64,000 nt of DNA from Paragonimus skrjabini miyazakii. Lineage: Eukaryota; Platyhelminthes; Trematoda; Plagiorchiida; Troglotrematidae. Shown one piece after another: positions 10,582 to 22,288 of the stretch. Every line of letters begins with the position of its first letter. Within the stretch, counting starts at the first letter, position 1. The notes under the pieces were generated by a model, which saw nothing but the letters and a program-made list of their open reading frames with translations, did not search any database and was not told the DNA's origin. The stretch is from assembly GCA_014338405.1 (NCBI GenBank), contig JTDE01000920.1, positions 20,633-84,632 on the forward strand, written 5' to 3'. Both the position numbers and the translations under genes were made by a program.

Positions 10582-12200
10582 ATCTCCGATCACATTAAAC
10601 CTGCTAGGCGATATTTTAGTGTCGATGATATGCACTACTGACGAGCTCTAATGAGATCGAAACTCGAGTCTAGTGTTTCTTTTCGAAAGGGGCCGACTAG
10701 AAAGTCTACGGGAATGCGGTAGCTGCGATCAATTGTGGGTGATGTTCAAATTGAAATAAACCAAATTTCTGACTACTAATCAGTAACAACAGAAGATATA
10801 AAGTACTGGCCGGGTAATTTGTGGGTTAGTCGATTATCTAACTTGACTCTCACTTGTGGTACTGGAAGGCGAGGTAATTCAGTGAAGTTGCCGCCTATGT
10901 GCTCAATAATCGTTCGTGATTTAGAGCCAAGCACACTTACGTTCATCTTACCTATAGTATTGGCTGCCTCTGCATCTGTGGTGGTAAACCCACCAAAGGT
11001 TTGCAGTTGCAAAATGCCAACCTTACTCTTTGTGTGTGCTGTGACTTACCGCGATAAAGCTTAGGATTCACCTCCAGCTTTTCGACAAGACCGCGTTGAT
11101 AATACAGTTGGTCCTTTCGGATTGTAGCCATGGTAAGATTGCGTCACATGGCATACCCAACAGAAGCAAATTCAGTTTGTTCCCACTGGTACCTGTGTCA
11201 GGCCAAACGTTTTCGTGTAATCAAACATTTCGTTTCATTCCGTAAACGCCTAGGCTTCTTTCTAGGCCGAGATTGCTTCAATGGAACATGGTTGTTAGCG
11301 GTATTGGAGATATCCTCAACGATAAGCTGCCGAAGATTATCTAGGCTGAGTGTAGTGAAGGAGTCAGGTCATTCAACCTTCTTAATTTGTCGTCATCTGT
11401 GTGAAATTTGTCTTGTGATGTGCCTTGAAACCTGGATGTTGTGGAATGTATTGCCCAGTTTTGTGTAGATACAGAAATTAAATTACTCCATGGTCACTAA
11501 GACCAGGTACAGCTGTAATGTCTAAACTGCTGACCATGTCAGTTACATTGATGAAAATGTAATCAAGGCAAGACGGCGCTTGCCCTGCTCACCAACTCGT
11601 ATGATCGTAGCAATTACTCCCTCGAGGAGATCCCCGGTAAGGAAGACGTTGCCCCATCGACCCGGTCTAGCTCCGCGAGAGCAAAATCTCTTATTGTCAA
11701 CATTTGAGTATAATCTAAAGATGGTATTCTACACAGAGCGCTGTGCAAGGTCGTGCCGGTATCTCCGTGCATGGGAAAAGACTTGTAAATCACACCAATC
11801 AAACAAATGAAGTTTAGAGTGACGATAACTACTTGTCAGATTGATTCCGCAAGATCTAGTTGCACACTGTGACGTATAATTGTCTTTAGGTGCAATCCCA
11901 AATAAAGAGCTACATCATCTTTTTAACCGATTTTCATATCACTGCGAAACGTTATCAAGACGAGGTGGAACAATTCGTTTTCCCATAATTCTTCTTTTCA
12001 CTAGGTCGTTGGGATGCCTACTGTAAGTAGGTTCCGCCGGAAACAGAGTTCTCGAGGTTAACACAATTTGTCAATGAATATAGCCATGTTGGGATAAAAA
12101 CAGTACCAGGAGGCATTTTCACTGCCTACAGTATGCACGGTAGGCGAGTCAACTCCAGGAGATTCATCGAGTGAGAAGGGCTGAGTCGGTGTGTTGTAGT
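10582..12200 (-). mobile_element. CR1-like LINE, 5' half (decayed)
   Basis: Read on the - strand this gives the end of an apurinic-like endonuclease and the start of the RT. Segments are DDVALYLGLHLKTI near 11920, then LIGVIYKSF near 11800 (usual LIGVIYRSP), SLDYTQMLTIRDFALAELDRVD (usual YTHLLLMGDFNLP.I.W) by 11650, NPKLYRGKSQHTQ near 11060, and GGFTTTDAEAANTIGKMNVSVLG at 11000-10920, typical of the linker before the RT. Stops and frameshifts are frequent. The order is continuous with the 3' half at 7920-9331, so both are taken as one element split by a later insertion. The 5' edge beyond 12200 is uncertain. Confidence 0.75.
10675..10790. repeat. Single-arm relative of the 5.3-kb foldback
   Basis: The stretch from CTTTTCGAAA through GGCCGACTAGAAAGTCTACG and GCGATCAATTGTGGGTGA to ACTACTAATCAGTAA matches 5351-5465 in the same orientation with scattered changes. 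The partner arm is absent. It lies in the interrupted CR1-like LINE, so it could be part of that element's RT. Confidence 0.7.
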
Positions 12201-15200
12201 GTATTTTGAGGCCGCCATCTCCAACTAGAATGGCGGCGAATCGGGGTTTTTGAACTCCCGGATTGAGTTTGGCACTTGTGTGGAGGTTATTTTGGGTATT
12301 ATTATGAGCAATTGTACTGGGTTTTTTACGGCTCTCAGTTGTCTCCCTCTTGACCTGATGCTTCTTGATCTGTCAGAATGATATATGATTTCAGTACGCA
12401 ACTGTGAGGAAGCTGTGGGTGGAGCTGCATCCGCCTGTCTCGTAATTCTTTCTGTTGAGAAGCTTATTCTCAAAAGTCGAGGGGCACTTATGGAATCAAG
12501 GTACGCCGACAAGGGCGGACGATTTAGGCCGGTGACTGCTAGATTAAACGGACCACTGAGTGATGCCAGGACTCGCGATGGCATTAACGCCTTCTGCAGC
12601 AGGCATGTTGTGTATAATAATGCTGCCGTGCTTACGTTCATCAACTGCTCAGGTCTTAGAAAACGACAGCAAGCGTGTGTATTTTTCTCCGCTAAAGCTT
12701 ACTCTAATTGAGCCCTCACATCAGTAGTGGTTGGTTTGCTGCAACACCAATGTCTCCTCGGATTCAGCTACAGCATGAAGAATAACTTGTCTCGGGCGTG
12801 GCGTGTGAGCGTACTTAAGGTCAGCGCTTTTTTGTGGTCTGTGAAGTTACCCTGGGGAGGTATCAGGGAAACCCAACTGTTTAGGAAATCTTAAAAACTT
12901 CTTTTTGCCAATTCCAGCCAATCTGCTAGCATTGCTGAACTATTCTCAGATGAATTTAACATAATGTACCCACACACAACTATGGGTACGTTTAGTGGTA
13001 GTTTCCTAAGTTTGCTGGTGCCCGTGCCAACGGTGTTTGCTTTAGTGTCCGTCAACGTAAATGGGTCAGATTTTTCCTAGCTTCTTTTGATCCACATTGA
13101 CTAGGTGGGTCAAGGGTAGTTGCCATGGTGTCTTAGGCTTTCAGCAGTTTGGTTGCGAAGGTCCGCCTGACTGACAATGATTAACAGACGGTGAATTATT
13201 ATTCTGTATGGCAAAATGAGCGTCCGAGTCAGCGGGTTCACTGGATAGTGTCGTAGTAGTTGGGGGCTATGGTTCGTGTTACCAACACAGATCAGTTCAG
13301 CCGGTTTTTGAAGCGATAGTCGCCCACTCGTTTCGACTGGCCATAAAGCCCTTTTCTTACTAGCAGATGTGTTTATAGGCTCAGTAAGGCAAGGTGGAAT
13401 ATGTGGTGCATCTACAGGGGGACGATATGTCTGGCGCTTACAGAGTAACAGGATCTGTGGTTCATTTTGATTTTCTTCTGAGATTACGACAAATATACAG
13501 GCCGAGCATAAAATAACTTTAATTATCAGCCAGGTTCTCTTTTAGGATCTTGTGGTCCAAATGCGGACCGAGTCCATAGATTGAATGAATTTGAAGCTTA
13601 CATAGAGGACAAATTAGAATCCTGCCGTTTTGGTGGAGCCTTTGGCCACAGACGGCGCGCCTTGAGGGCCTAACCGACTAAGCGACCACTATACTGCAAT
13701 AATAAATTCACCACAGGTAGACCACAAATAATTAGCAGTCAGGCATTCTAGAGTATGCGGACTTCCAAATGTTAGGTACACGAATGTCAGTAAAAGTGAG
13801 AGAAACAGTGCAACATATAAATCTAGAGTTATCTGTCTGCAGATTGCGCCCGGGGTTAACTTGTGGTTTGGGGTCGGATGCGAGGTAGTTTGTCTTCGAC
13901 AACCATGCAGTGGTGACCCCAAATGGGTAGGACTTCTGCTATTGCCGAACGAACTTACTAAATTGATTAAATCTGTGGTAATGTTTCAGTTGTACTACAC
14001 GCTTGGCGCTAATAGCGGAATCCCATGGGCAGGCGTTAGGCCAAGAAATCCGTTTGGACTCTTGTTATCGCCGTGCCCAACGAATCGACCCAACATCGGG
14101 CTAGGAACCAGCCCGTTCACGGCCTTGTGATCGGAATTGAGGGAGCGTCACGTAGGTAGACCAACGCAATCGCCGGCCCAAATAGTGAACAATAAGGGGG
14201 GGGGGGTTGACGGTGTGCAAAACAAGCGCTTAGCCAGTGGCTGATCAGGTTCCCGTCGAGTTCCCAGTGTTGCATCACTTGGGGTTGACAATGTCATTCG
14301 AGTGGCCGAGCCATGAACGACCAATGGGATGCCGACAGGTTGGTGGATCGATAGAACGCCCATGTGCAGAACGTAATCCGTGCAGATTTTTGTCTTGAGT
14401 CGGTCGTAGGCTTTCCCGTGCCGTAATTGTTGTTGAAGTTTGTTCGGTCAGAAACTTCTTATGTCCATTCAGAAGAGTAATGACACGGTTAGAAAGAGCT
14501 TGAAATGCAGCTTCGCGTGGCATTAAAAGTTGTGTTGTGGTTAGAGATGCACAATTTTTCGCGCGTGGGTATACAGATTGAACAGTGGGGACGTGCTCCA
14601 GATTTGTAGTCCGAAAACTGTGCGGTTTATATACAGATCTGCTGAGTAGCGTTCCAAAAATATGGTCGAATGAATCCAGGCTGAACACTAGGAGGAAGTA
14701 GCATAGATAAAACACATGTAAGGTCGAAGCCCTGAAGTGTACATCTGTTCACCGGGTCACCAGGTGGGGTGTGTTTTCAAGTAAGTTGTGGTATGTTTAT
14801 TGCAACTTATTTAGAGAATCCGCGGCAGGTTCTACTTATTAAAAAGTATACTTCTGAAAAGAACCATACTGAAAGACTTGGGTTCCAAAGACATCGTATT
14901 CAAATGGTTAATGCAATCCATCAACTTAGCTTGGAAGTCACACCGACAGCCCAGAAGTTCCACTTTTGAGTTCAGACATCCACCCGTCCCATAGTCTCAC
15001 GGAATCTAGCAAATGATCCACTGGACCTAATACCCTGACTGGATTTCTCAGTCAGTTCGTGCTAGATATTCATTCTGAGAAGAGTTGATGAAAACGAACA
15101 AACCTATTAATCCGGTGTAACGTGGTTCGATTCGAGATTCAATTCAAGAAGGTCGACGCGAAACGTAAAGTCCTGCTTAAGAATTGCTTACTGCAGTTAG

Positions 15201-17524
15201 TTATCACGGTAATCAGTCAATCGTCACTTTCAAGGATACCACTAGAACAGGTGCAGCTGTTTGTTTTATTTTTAAGGATACACCAACGAGGAATACCGTG
15301 TCACTAGACTCCCATGTACGATCTGAAGTAAACGATAATTTTCACTTGAAAATAGTAATGTACAATTTGTATATTACCTGAACGATAATGCCATTTTACG
15401 AGCCATATGGGTTTTATGAAGAAACCATGAGTGGAGAAAAATTGTGATAGAACCTAAACAATATATTCATGGCATATTGCATCATACTGATAACCTATTT
15501 GAACTGCATTCAGTTCACTTATGTGCTAGGTGTCAAATAACGCGTAGATAACATGATGGCCCAAGTCGTACCGCTACTCACATAATCTGTGATAATGACT
15601 CAAGTAACGTTCTGTTGGAAATCCATTTTTGTTCAGTAAACAACATGGGAATATATGGGATACAGGTCGAGAAATCTGACTAAAGGGCAACTCAGCAACG
15701 TCAAGAAGTGCCAGACGATCGTTCATGTGGCCCGCTTGTGGATGGAACGAGCAAACTTTTGTCTCCCAAAATGTATGCGGTGCGAGAAAGGTGACCAGTG
15801 GGCTTCACTTTGCGTTCAGAAGGATCAACTAAAAGTTCGTACATTGTAGCTCAGCGATGCAAAATATGAAGAACGCTTCAAAGCTAATTCCCTTCAGTGT
15901 CATTATTTACCATTCATTAAGCTTTTTTATCATTAGTACATTATAATACTTCGCAACTTACCAGATGCGATAGTTCAAGGACAAATATTGGGAATTACCG
16001 CAATCCTAAAGTGGAATCCTGATATACAGTATTAATGTTGTAAACCAAGAACACGGATGATACAAGGGTTATTTATTCAGGAAACCAATATGTGAGTTAT
16101 TCGCTTCAACATGACTACGAACAAATCCACTAATCTACATACAGCACTGTTCCCAGGACATCACGGTTGCAACAGACACCAATGCTTAGCTTCCGCATGC
16201 ACCAAGAACCATTTTATGCAACGCTGCACTCCAATGTTTCTTGTGTTTCTCTTGCGGTTACTTCAATGTCAAAATTCGTGCTGCCACCTCACTACTGAAT
16301 AGCAGTTGTATGAGTATCACGGTGCGATCGCTCGTCCTCACTACACTGGCGTCAAAATGCAGTCAAATGATATGCTACTAATCCTTTTAGAGAAACATCA
16401 GTTATCAAGTTACTCCTTGAGCTACAGAAATAAATTGTCATCGACCTCACACACGCGAAGCTTCGTAAACAAATTGATTCTGTTGAGGACTTTTGAGGAG
16501 CGTAAAAATATGATTCATTGATTTAATTTTATCCGTTGCTTCAGTTTCTTGCCCCCTGTCTCCAAAGAAACCATAGCCTTTGGTGTGCTCTACGAGTCAT
16601 AAACTAGCCGTCGATTGTACTTGACGAAAATTTCGAGACCACAGGTAAGGTTGTTGATATAAAGTTGACAAACCCGATGCACTCACACCGTTTGAAAATC
16701 GTGGATACCGTGCGGGCTTTCAAGACCTTCGAAAATTTGCCCTGATCGAGAAGGCGACTAATTAATTTGGGTAAATAGCCTCACCGACTTTCGAATGCAC
16801 TGTTCAATTTTTTGAGGTATCTAGCTCAGAGTCAAGCAACCTGCTGTCGAAAATATTCTACAGATTCTGCAACACTATTCACGGACTGAGTTACAGTCGT
16901 GAAGTCAAAGACATATAGGTGAATATAGGTTTTCGACAACTACTCTTCAGGCCGGTACAAGTATATAAGGGGCTAATAGAGTTAGACCGAGATATCGATC
17001 AGACTTATGGTAAAGAAACTAGGTCACTGATCAGTCAATCGGCGATGGCTTGATTGGTCGGTTATGTCACGGTTGTCCATTGGGCTGACCGCGCAGGTTG
17101 GTCATCGATCCGACGGATTTGTGGCCATGGTAGGTTCAGCGCCTGAACAAACCGTTTTTGGATCACATAGTACCGGGTCAAGCAGCCTGATTCCAATAGC
17201 CTCGGCAGTACAAGGTGTTCTAATTTGGACAACTTTTAATGGGTTGTCTGGCACGCGATCGTGAGATCACCATTATTATTGCTTCCCGTATCAACCGGTA
17301 AGTTTGTTTTGTTCTTAAGAAAGACGTTAAATTAATGAATTCTGAAAAAAAAAACAGAGTAGGTGACTCTATCTCCATTACATGCCACTAGGAATATGGG
17401 GTAACTTTGATACATCCAGTCTTAGTGTTAGTTACACGTTTTCAACAAAATCATTTACAAAATTCAGTCAATAGTTGCGCCTACCTGTTTGTCTGCAGCT
17501 ACTTCTTGATTAAGAATGCATCAT
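12201..17524. other. About 5.3 kb unassigned, partly GC-rich
   Basis: No gene could be supported. 12225-14720 is richer in G+C than its surroundings and has overlapping open frames on both strands (for example 12225-12644 minus, 12385-12711 plus, 14275-14715 minus) with no recognised domain. The first part may be ORF1 or leader of the CR1-like LINE. There is a run of 11 G at 14196-14206. 14900-16620 is ordinary AT-rich sequence. 16620-17280 looks like another decayed repeat but was not identified. Confidence 0.4.
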
Positions 17525-17999
17525 TAGTATACTCATCATAGACAGCAATACATCACTGGTTCTCACCGATGCTCAACTATCACACAACCATGAAGAAAAA
17601 AGCAAACACAGTACAAGAAGGAATAAGAAAAAGCATGGGGGAGAAAGAGACCCGACTTCTACGAATAGTTATGTCTACATTCAAACATTCAACATCAAGA
17701 CATATATACCTTGCAAACAAACAGCCGAGCTACATGTGAAAGCAAGACAGCTTCCTTACGGCTTTAACTGCCCCACATCTTCGAATGCATCTATTTCACA
17801 TGAAACTTACACAAAAAGCAGTCAAACGACTGAGCTTGATTAGCCAACATCTCACCTAACGTCTCTAGTCACCGACTCTTGCAGTCCCAACGGCACCAGC
17901 CCGAGAGACGAACCCGATCTACAGTGACCAACCCATTCGTGAACGATTTCATTTCTCTACGCCAGGTCAACATTTATCCACCTCACACCTTACGCCAGT

Positions 18000-19600
18000 C
18001 GGCCGCAGCGTCAGCAGAGTGTTCGGTGTGGTAAACGACTAGCTGGCATCCTTAGAACATGACCTAACCGTCTAAGTCTGTGCAAATGTGGTAACTGAAC
18101 GAAAGAATTCATTTGATAATCAGTGTCAAACACCTGCTTCTTAACCTCTTCGTTACTTACCCGCTGGTGCCACCCGATACCGGCGATGGGACGCAGATAT
18201 TAGTGATCAGATACCTGAAGATGGTTCCCGTCATCTACCCTCAACGGCCAGGTTTCGTAAATGTGCAGTAACGCAACCCTCACTGTCGCCGTATGTGCGC
18301 GACTTTCAAGCGTCAGAGAGATACCTCTCTGTCGCCGGAAGTGCCCCAGATTAGAGAACACTACCCTATTCTTAGATATGCGTGCTTTTGTTTCTTTCCC
18401 TAGACTTCCGTCGCCGCTGATGCAGTTTCCCAAGTACACAACCCGGACAACAACTTCCATGACTTCATTATCTAACATTAAATTTACGTAAACACGGCAA
18501 TCTTGCAGAAGCACTTTGCATTTCGAGGCTGCAAAGTACACTCAGAAATACTTAGCAGAACGCGAAGTAACGTCTAGCATTGTTTGTGTTGCTTCGAATG
18601 TGTCAAACAGCAACACCTTGTCGTCAGCATAATCAAGATCAGTCAATCTTCCACCAGACACGAAATCCACACCGGCATTCTGTAAGTGCGGGAGACAATC
18701 CTTCTATGATAAAATCAGACAAAAATGGTGAGAGATGGGAGTCTTAATGTACGCTGCTACTGTTGCCGAAACTGTCAAGCAGTTCGTCATGAACCCTAAC
18801 CCGAGCAGAGGTATGGGAGTAAAGCGCCGACAGTTTGTTCACATAGTTGGTCGGTACACCCCTGCGTTTAAGCGATTCTAAGTGTAGATCGATCCACCGA
18901 ATCGAACGCACCTTTATAGTCGAGAAATATAGCAACTGTTGGCGGGCGGTACACATGACGCTGCTGTAGAATTTGACTAAGAGTAAAAAAAAACCTGCGT
19001 GTTCTTCCTTAATGTTTGTCTCCCGAGCTGCAGAGTCGACGAATTATAATGACTGTAGTCAAGCTATTTTCTCATGGTTTCCACAAAAGCTCAGTACTCT
19101 TTTCTTATAAATGAGAATTGCTATCAAGTGACCCCGTGGTAGAGCAGTACTCTCCGTCGTCCGTACAAATTGAAGCAGCTGAGCTAAGATCTCTACTAAC
19201 GCCACCCAAACTCCTTTGAAATATACCGGCGCGAGATCTTCTTGGTCAGCAGCCCTATTACAATAGAGTGGGAATGCAATTGCGCAACTCAGTCTTATTG
19301 AGTGGTTTTAAATCTAGTGACCAAAGGTCTACAGGTTTGTGGCGGTAATACAGTAGAAGCAGGAGATCAGTTAAATTGATCCTCACAGTGTTCCTCCCAC
19401 CGCTCTAACCTGCTGGACTAATTATGGATGAATGTGCCATCTTCATCGTTGATAGCTTCACTGACAAACAGTCGGCTAGGACCAGTAACACTGATAAGAT
19501 TAAATAATACATCGGTGTTTCCTTGAACAGAAGTGGTTGCCATTTCCTTAACTTCCTCGGTTAACCAACCAAGCTTAATGACCGGCGATTAGGCTACGCC
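18000..19600 (-). pseudogene. LINE reverse transcriptase remnant
   Basis: - strand motifs in order: WLTEEVKEMA near 19570, ISVTGPSRLFVSEAI near 19490 (usual STGPR...VSE.I), LERWEEHCEDQFN near 19400, YFSTIKVRSIRWIDLHLESL then KRRGVPTNYVNKLSALYSHT at 18930-18800 (usual FVDFKGAFDSVDR...LKSRGVP), SPFLFNF near 18720, the catalytic area DYADD near 18635, AASKCKVLLQDCRVYVN at 18541-18490, VVYLGNCISGDGS and ATVRVALLHIYETWPLRVDD near 18240. Frame changes between segments show it is broken. Confidence 0.85.
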
Positions 19601-19761
19601 TCAGCTTCTTACAAATACCCCTCCTAAACTTATTATATGAACTACCAGGAGAAATGTTCCTTCTGAGACCTAACGAATCTAGCAATTTCTCTGGAATCTA
19701 ATGTCCGTTTGCCTCTACAGACCATTGTACGGTTTTTTGCACTACTCGCTTCAAGAATGGC

Positions 19762-20711
19762 TTAGGAGATTTTTGTCCAGCAACTACCCTGATCTTTGGG
19801 GTGGAAACTGTTAAGCCTGCCTTCTAGGCCGATTTGGTACTTAGGCTTTACCGACGGCATTGCCGGTTTCTCAACAACCAGCCGTTGCTGTTGTTGGAGT
19901 CGTTGCCCAGCAAAATTGAGAACGAACCGATAAATTACCAATACATTGTCTGAATCCAGGTATGTGTTCCAGTAAGAAAGACAGTTTTGAATGGAACCCT
20001 GCCACTTATAACTAACAGATGTGTGGTCTATTTCAGACCGGGTTTGATTCATAGAAGCGGACCAACAAGTATAACAATGATGTAGATTATGCTTAAAAAC
20101 AGTGATGGCTATAATTAGTCTATACCCAACACACAGTTGCGACAGTTGCTCACCACCGTTCCAGCGATCTGATGCTATCCCAAACCTACCACCTAAGCCA
20201 GACCCGACCCAACCAAGGCGACCTACCTGAGCGGTCCCATCTGTTGTCAAAATGAATATCGGAACTGTGCGTCAGCTGAAGGAGAGCGGCCATATCCGTG
20301 TAAAAAGCTTCCTTGACGCTGACGTCATTACAGTCGGTTGAAATGTAAGCAGATACAATGAAATGTGTTGCATCTAGAGCTGGTTTTGATTGAAACTGCT
20401 AAGTGGACGGCACACAGTCGACTGTTAACAGGAATCCAATCTACCAACGCAGATGTGTCCGTCGTGTTGAGGACTATACCAACTTCAGCCTGACCGGTAG
20501 CGGCACTCGTCGAATCACCCGAAATTTATAACCAATATCGGGTAGACAATGTGGGCGCTGTTAACTGCACACATTGACTATTTTTCTGGAGTTCAGTCTT
20601 TGAGATACGACGTACATTGATATGCGACGAGTCTAACGTTCGTGAAAGGGCGGCCTGCTGACCTATCTGTTTTAGAGTGCCAACACTGAAGGCACCTAAC
20701 TTAATTCGCAC
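19762..20711 (-). pseudogene. LINE endonuclease domain remnant
   Basis: The N-terminal frame (20711-20526) contains LGAFSVGTLKQIGQQAALSR and TLDSSHINVRRISKTELQ, the start of an apurinic-like endonuclease (usual VGAFNVRTL...GIDV..LSETR). The second frame (20250-19762) contains GGRFGIASDRWNGGEQLSQL, then RSEIDHTSVSYKWQGSIQNC and YLDSDNVLVI, the end of the domain (usual QIDHI.IS.RWR.S...C and DSDH.LV). In place of the conserved D-H near its end it reads DN. A stop or frameshift separates the two parts. Confidence 0.8.
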
Positions 20712-20870
20712 TCTAGATCTAAGCGAGAGACAAGGGAGATCTGAAGCTGCACAGTAAGAGATGGGATTTACCAGGACAATGTTACCATGTTTAGCAATAA
20801 CTACTGTGGGACCTGCAGACTAATCACCAGAAAAAAAGGTCGGGAGGGACCTGATAGCTAAATTTGACAG

Positions 20871-21250
20871 AATAGTGAAGGATGGGTCAGTAGTAGCATA
20901 CTTTCGCCTATCCACCCTGTTGATAGGGCGACCCGGTTTACATTGCGAGACAGTCGATGCAGTATGGAATCACTGGTGTTGTGAGTATTCATGGTTGGTT
21001 ATGGGGTGGAGTACTGACGGGGCGTCCATACCTAAAGAAGAGAACGATTGGGGTTCCCCACCGAAGTCTTTGGCTCAAAAGCATGTACCGTAAAGCATCT
21101 AGTGGTTGGCAGTGAACCAGATCTGGTATTTGTTCCAAAACAATATTCGACTTTCCCCCAGCTCCCAACCTGGAGGAACAAAAGACTATAGTTTATCAAA
21201 CCTCTATCTATTGACCTATCTGGTATAACTGACTCTATCAGTGTGGTCAT
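20871..21250 (-). repeat. LINE leader sequence shared with the 59.2-kb LINE
   Basis: 20885-20965 resembles 59160-59250: both have GTAGTAGCATA, CTATCCACCCTG, CGACCCGG and TTGCG in the same order. At 59 kb this stretch lies just upstream of the endonuclease, so here it is read as the 5' leader of the - strand LINE. 20970-21250 has no recognised content. Confidence 0.6.
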
Positions 21251-21742
21251 CAAACAGTTCAGTTTAGCTGAACGTCTCCAAGCTGATTTACACTGACGTG
21301 CTTATTGACAGTTTTGGTTATTTCAGTCTGACTTAACTGTCAATAGTTGCTTAATTTTGGATCGTTCGCAACAGCTTACCAACTTATGTAATCCAAAGTT
21401 CGTATCGAGTCTTTCCTTGGATCCATTCTCTAACAGTTAATCTGCAAAATCACAAGGGAGTACTTTTCTTCATGCTAAAAATCAAAACATCGCTTCTAAG
21501 GTAATTGGTAGCACACAAGTTTACTTTCTCGCTAAATATTCAGATACCAATCATTTGGATTGTCAAAATTCTTTGATAGGTTACATTATCCTGATTGGTG
21601 ACTTACCTCTATGGAAATTTTGTACGTAAGCAAAACTGAACCAATCAGACGCGCGAAACAAATGGATTAGGAAAAAGTGTAGTATTAAAAATATAACTGT
21701 TGGTAGTGATTGTCGAAGTAGACTTTCCGAAGAAAATCTTAA
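21251..21742 (+). other. Upstream region of the channel gene
   Basis: AT-rich DNA between the LINE leader and the channel start codon. No clear TATA box or CpG-rich promoter was recognised. A very short upstream frame (ATG GAT TAG at 21661-21669) lies in the likely 5' UTR if the transcript starts that far upstream. The true 5' end, or a spliced-leader acceptor, cannot be fixed from sequence alone. Confidence 0.4.
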
Positions 21743-22288
21743 ATGACTACTCCGGGTTCATTCGAAAACAATAAAGACGGTCGTCAGGACAGCACTATTA
21801 CATCAAAGCTAAGAAATGAATTCATCATTTTTTGCCAAACAACTACTATCAGGGGGATAACAAGAATTGTGAACGCACGAAGCAAGCCGTTTCAAACAGT
21901 GTGGCTATGTTCGGTTATTTTTCTGTTTATGGGTTTGTTCACGTGTATGTTTTTCTTAACACGGCAATATTTGGAATACAACGTAATTCATCCACCACAG
22001 GTACTCCGCGATACCCTATCGCCGTTTCCTTCTATGACACTATGTAACCTACGACCTTTGTCTTCAGGCGCGACAGAAATTCTGTCTAAATTCAAATTGA
22101 AGACACCGCGCAAATTTGCTGGAGACGTGAACAAGTTTGCTTCAAAGACCTACTATTACAATGGTGATGTGCATTCATACTGGATGATAACCAGCGCAAT
22201 ATCCATGGGTGGATATCTTGAAAGTCTTCCGGCTGAAGTTGGTCCAAATCTTGGTCACAACATGAATAGCACGATTATTCACTGCATG
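21743..22288 (+). CDS. Channel exon 1 (N-terminus, TM1, first ectodomain part)
   Basis: Encodes residues 1-182. The ATG at 21743 is the first in frame and leaves a cytoplasmic N-tail of about 49 residues, a normal length. FCQTTTIRGITRI corresponds to the conserved gating segment before TM1; the usual His is Arg37 (codon AGG), followed by the conserved Gly38. TM1 is VWLCSVIFLFMGLFTCMFFL. FPSMTLCNLRPL follows, the classic FPAVTICN-like motif. An Asn-Ser-Thr glycosylation site lies near the end. The exon ends CAC TGC ATG | gtaagt, a strong phase-0 donor. The open frame runs past it for 33 more codons as intron read-through. Confidence 0.93.

Larger units (their letters stand above)
17525..20870 (-). 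mobile_element. RTE-like LINE, nearly full length, decayed
   Basis: On the - strand the full domain order of an endonuclease-RT LINE is visible: endonuclease, linker, RT, C-terminal region and a 3' UTR ending at a short ATG-type tail (17525-17545). The 3' UTR matches that of the + strand fragment ending at 10106. Stops and frameshifts are spread throughout, so it is inactive, but it looks less eroded than the CR1-like copy. It ends about 0.85 kb upstream of the channel start codon, and sequence related to a second LINE's leader continues to about 20950. Confidence 0.9.

Noticed and set aside
10055..10651. Open frames across 10.0-10.65 kb
   Set aside because: They are artefacts of the N run and the TGA repeat.
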